Shown here one piece after another: positions 61,542 to 64,000 of a stretch of DNA of 64,000 bases. Source of the DNA: Pseudomonas vanderleydeniana (GTDB lineage: Bacteria; Pseudomonadota; Gammaproteobacteria; Pseudomonadales; Pseudomonadaceae); NCBI RefSeq assembly GCF_014268755.2, contig NZ_CP077093.1, forward strand, positions 4,390,001 to 4,454,000, given 5' to 3'. Both the position numbers and the translations under genes were made by a program. Every line of letters begins with the position of its first letter. Within the stretch, counting starts at the first letter, position 1. The notes beneath the pieces were generated by a model. The model ran no database searches. It was not told where the DNA came from and was given only the letters and a program-made list of their open reading frames with translations.

Positions 61542-61970
61542 TTACGGCTTCTTCAGGTAGTCGGTCAGAAACGCCTGGGCATCGCCGCGGCTGGACAGGT
61601 TTTCGTCATAACCGACGGTCAGGGCCTTGGCCTCGCCCGGCAGGTACAACTCGCCCCAGCCTTCCTGGAGGATCAATACGACGAACTTCTTGCCATCGAC
61701 GGTGGTGGAATAGCGGGTGTCCTTGGACGTCTTCTCCACGCTCATTTTCTGGATACGCAGGTTCCAGTCGTGGTCCACGTCCTCCACCTGCACCAGGGCC
61801 TGGTTATCGCTGCGCTCACCGATGCGCAGGGTCCAGACCTTGACGCCCTGCTGACCGGAATAGGCCATGACCTTGTCCGCCACCGGCGGGCGGTCCTCGG
61901 CCTGGGCGAAGCCGGCGAGCAGGGCCAGCGTGGTGGCGAACAGCAGCGTCCATTTGCGAACGTCGAGCAT
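61542..61970 (-). CDS. Secreted hypothetical protein, 142 residues
   Basis: Signal peptide (WTLLFATTLALLAGFAQA) followed by a small beta-rich domain (VWTLRIGERSDNQALVQVED, KKFVVLILQEGWGELYLPG). No family was recognised. It is the first gene of a pair with the membrane protein at 60864. It begins 180 bases from the AraC gene reading the opposite way. Confidence 0.65.
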   Translation of the reverse strand: MLDVRKWTLLFATTLALLAGFAQAEDRPPVADKVMAYSGQQGVKVWTLRIGERSDNQALVQVEDVDHDWNLRIQKMSVEKTSKDTRYSTTVDGKKFVVLILQEGWGELYLPGEAKALTVGYDENLSSRGDAQAFLTDYLKKP

Positions 61971-62149
61971 CGTTCAGGTTCCTTGAATGTCTTGGGGGCG
62001 ACTATTGAAGTCCGCGCCCGACGCCCTGCCAACCGCCGTGGCCGCTGCTCACAACAATGGCGCCGTCGATCACAAGCGCTGACGTCATGCCCGTGATCGC
62101 GTTAACATTTGTGACCATGTGGCCAAGTTTTCATGGAAACGCCGTGACG

Positions 62150-63094
62150 ATGGAACGTTGGAACGCCTATCTGGATACGCAATTCTGCTTCGACCGCCCC
62201 GCGTCGCTGGCACACACCGGCGTGCTCGATCCCGCGATCGGCCAGGTGCTGGGCAGCGCCAGCGGGCACTATCGTGCGCGCACCGTGCGCCCGCACCTGC
62301 AGTACTTCGACTGCGACCTGCAGTTCCCCGAGCCCCTGCGCATCGACAAGGTATTACCCGGCAGCCTGTGCATCGTGCAGGTGCTGCACGGGCAGTGGCA
62401 GCATCGGGTCGACGGCCGGCTCAACCGGTACACCACCGGCGCACCGCATGCGCTGGGGCTGAGCGAGAGCATGGAAGCGGTGGACCAGTTGCCCGCCGGT
62501 AGCCATGCGCGCATGGCCGGACTGCGGATCTCTGGTGACTACCTGCGGGAATTGGCCGAAGAAGACCCGACCCTGCAGCCGTTGCTCGGGCTGCTCGACC
62601 AGGGCATGCAGTTCTCGGAGCTCAACCGTTGCCGGGCACTGGGGAGCCTGCTGGAGCGGCTATACCATTCGCCGTACGAAGGTGCGCTGGAACGCCTGCA
62701 TCAGGAGAGCCTCAGCCTGGCGGTGCTGGTGGAACTGGCGGCGCATCTCAAGACGAAGGATGAAAAGCCAACACCGGCGCTGCGTGGGCAGCGGGATCTG
62801 GCGCATGAGGCCAGGCGGCAGTTGGATGCCAACCTGCTCGATCCGCCTGGCAGTCTGGTTTTGGCGCAGCAGTTAGGCGTCGGCGAAACCACCTTGCGCC
62901 GGGCGTTCGGGCAGGTGTTCGGGCAGTCGATGCTGGAGTATGTGCGACAGCAGCGGATGGAGTTGGCACGGACGTTGTTGCAGCAGAAGAAATGGCAGGT
63001 GGCGCAAATTGCCTATCGGTTGGGGTACGCCAATCCGGCGAATTTCAATCATGCGTACAAGGCGTATTTTGGGTATGCGCCGGGGGCGGAGTGA
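62150..63094 (+). CDS. AraC/PchR-like transcriptional regulator
   Basis: The product is 314 residues. The C-terminal AraC DNA-binding pair is LVLAQQLGVGETTLRRAFGQVFGQSMLEYVRQQRME, then KWQVAQIAYRLGYANPANFNHAYKAYFGYAPG. The N-terminal sensor half resembles PchR-type regulators. An ATG at 62150 gives the cleanest N-terminus (MERWNAYLDTQFCFDRPAS); ATG 62117 is also possible. The divergent arrangement suggests control of the 61970-60864 pair. Confidence 0.8.
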   Translation: MERWNAYLDTQFCFDRPASLAHTGVLDPAIGQVLGSASGHYRARTVRPHLQYFDCDLQFPEPLRIDKVLPGSLCIVQVLHGQWQHRVDGRLNRYTTGAPHALGLSESMEAVDQLPAGSHARMAGLRISGDYLRELAEEDPTLQPLLGLLDQGMQFSELNRCRALGSLLERLYHSPYEGALERLHQESLSLAVLVELAAHLKTKDEKPTPALRGQRDLAHEARRQLDANLLDPPGSLVLAQQLGVGETTLRRAFGQVFGQSMLEYVRQQRMELARTLLQQKKWQVAQIAYRLGYANPANFNHAYKAYFGYAPGAE

Positions 63095-63161
63095 GGGGAG
63101 CGCTGTTCGAGCATCGCCTGGAGAGAAACTGGGGCTACTCCAATTTTTTGCTCATGGCAAA

Positions 63162-63482
63162 TCACAAAGGATGGTCTGCCAGAAGAGCTTCAAGATCTTT
63201 TAACGCGACCTCCGGTGCTCCGGTGCGAAGCCAAGCTTCAAAGTCTTCGGGAAAGGGAATGAGATGCCGCTTACCCTTAAAGCCACCCGAAGAAGCGCTA
63301 CCGAACTCAGCTAAGAACCTAAGGTGATGTACTGCCATAATTCTTAAACGACGGGAGTCTTGCCCCTGCTCCTCTACCGGAGCCTTACCCGAAAAATAAG
63401 CTGACTCTTCCTCAAGTAAATCAAGAAGATCTTTAAACCGCTCAGCCAGCATCAAAGCCCTGATAATTTCAACTTTACCCAA
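63162..63482 (-). CDS. Putative immunity protein for the displaced toxin tail
   Basis: The product is 106 residues from a TTG start at 63482, preceded six bases away by GAGGG that overlaps the stop of the toxin fragment. The TTG start is chosen because the Shine-Dalgarno and coupling fit. The small helical protein (IIRALMLAERFKDLLDLLEEESAYFS) has no recognised family. It is AT-richer than the surrounding genome. Its immunity role is inferred from order and from the upstream toxin scrap. Confidence 0.55.
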   Translation of the reverse strand: MGKVEIIRALMLAERFKDLLDLLEEESAYFSGKAPVEEQGQDSRRLRIMAVHHLRFLAEFGSASSGGFKGKRHLIPFPEDFEAWLRTGAPEVALKDLEALLADHPL

Positions 63483-63491
63483 GAAAAACCC

Positions 63492-63637
63492 TCAATGAAA
63501 AAATCTCACATTATTACCAGCAACGTCAACATTTTCAAACCCAGGCGAGCGCATCGTTTTCCCTAGCGGGGTTTCCCACACGGCCTGAGCCTCACACGTA
63601 TATATCCCGCCCCCAAAAAACGCATCACGAAACTCAA
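63492..63637 (-). pseudogene. Displaced toxin C-terminal fragment
   Basis: Between the two small genes one minus-strand frame reads about 48 codons of protein-like sequence with no start codon: FRDAFFGGGIYTCEAQAVW then ETPLGKTMRSPGFENVDVAG ending NNVRFFH and TGA. It overlaps the previous gene's stop and ends ten bases before the next start. This is the standard form of an orphan toxin tail left by toxin-module exchange. The toxin family was not recognised. Confidence 0.6.
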
Positions 63638-63999
63638 ATCAGCTCCAAAAGCTCCAAATCTGACCTTACCCTTTTCGCATCCGCTTCAGAAAGCTGAGCA
63701 AGAAGGTTAATCAATCCATGATCAGCAATAAATTTATTTATGACCTCTGCAATAGCATCATACGTATATTTAGACTCCCTACCAGCCATAAGTATTAACG
63801 CCGCAACATAAAACATAAACTCCTCAACCGGCTCCTTAAAGCTACCCTCCATTTCGTTTAGTGCATATCCGACCTCAAGCTCACCCTCAACCCAACCTTT
63901 CCCGAATTTCTTAATACCTCTGAGCTTGGAACGACAATAAATCGGATAATAATAAAGCATACCCTCCTGCAACTCTTTGTAACTCAGAATATCAGACAT
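63634..63999 (-). CDS. Putative immunity protein, complete at window edge
   Basis: The product is 121 residues. The start ATG is at 63999 and its ribosome site is outside the window. The protein is helical and acidic, with YPIYCRSKLRGIKKFGKGWVEGELEVGYALNEMEG and a short C-terminal helix LLAQLSEADAKRVRSDLELL. GC content is low for the region. Probably the immunity gene of a toxin encoded just upstream, beyond the window. Family not recognised. Confidence 0.55.
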   Translation of the reverse strand: MSDILSYKELQEGMLYYYPIYCRSKLRGIKKFGKGWVEGELEVGYALNEMEGSFKEPVEEFMFYVAALILMAGRESKYTYDAIAEVINKFIADHGLINLLAQLSEADAKRVRSDLELLELI

Positions 64000-64000
64000 A

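Noticed and set aside
1..64000. tRNA, rRNA and CRISPR arrays
   Set aside because: No cloverleaf, T-loop signature or regular spacer-repeat pattern was seen on either strand by eye.

Overview
The window is chromosomal DNA from a Pseudomonas, probably of the fluorescens/putida lineage. This is inferred from high-GC coding, REP-type inverted repeats (near 19.9 and 26.9 kb), a DUF6124-type small gene with its structured leader, and a gene set of RND efflux systems, homoprotocatechuate catabolism, DctA and PanB typical of that genus. No tRNA, rRNA, CRISPR array, complete insertion sequence or prophage was found. Family names come from reading motifs, not from database searches.

0-19.8 kb is accessory and regulatory. 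It holds a diguanylate cyclase tail, an orphan immunity-type gene, and an efflux regulon: membrane-fusion lipoprotein plus RND pump, divergent outer-membrane factor plus short-chain dehydrogenase, a FadL-type porin and a TetR regulator. Four copies of one 24-bp inverted repeat (GTGAC-N14-GTCAC) sit before the four transcription units and tie them together. Next come a GNAT acetyltransferase, two paralogous tiny secreted proteins bracketing a hydrolase and a DUF6124 gene with an attenuator-like leader, a run of immunity-like genes, LysR/RidA/AraC genes, a 155-bp MITE-like hairpin and a REP pair.

20-35 kb is catabolic. A complete 4-hydroxyphenylacetate pathway is present: two-component hydroxylase C1/C2, HpaR, HpaA, HpaG1, HpaG2, HpaE, HpaD, HpaF, HpaX, HpaH and HpaI. 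It converts 4-hydroxyphenylacetate to pyruvate and succinic semialdehyde. A HutC-type regulator divergent from a fumarase/aspartase-superfamily lyase and a C4-dicarboxylate transporter follows. A vapBC toxin-antitoxin pair is framed by 24-bp direct repeats.

35-48 kb holds an RMF-like small protein, a DUF6765-like protein, an amino-acid-type periplasmic binding protein, DUF1444, a very large KAP/YobI-type P-loop NTPase, and a second-type panB convergent with a MocR regulator.

46.7-54.6 kb is a two-component system divergent from a three-gene HAE1-type RND efflux operon. 54.7-60.8 kb is an unusual locus: two tiny cysteine-rich secreted peptides, a nucleoside hydrolase and a secreted beta-propeller/c-type-heme fusion on one strand, with a second secreted c-type heme protein divergent. 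The last 4 kb has a secreted/membrane protein pair, an AraC regulator, and an AT-rich immunity module with a displaced toxin tail, probably the downstream end of a polymorphic-toxin locus lying beyond the window.
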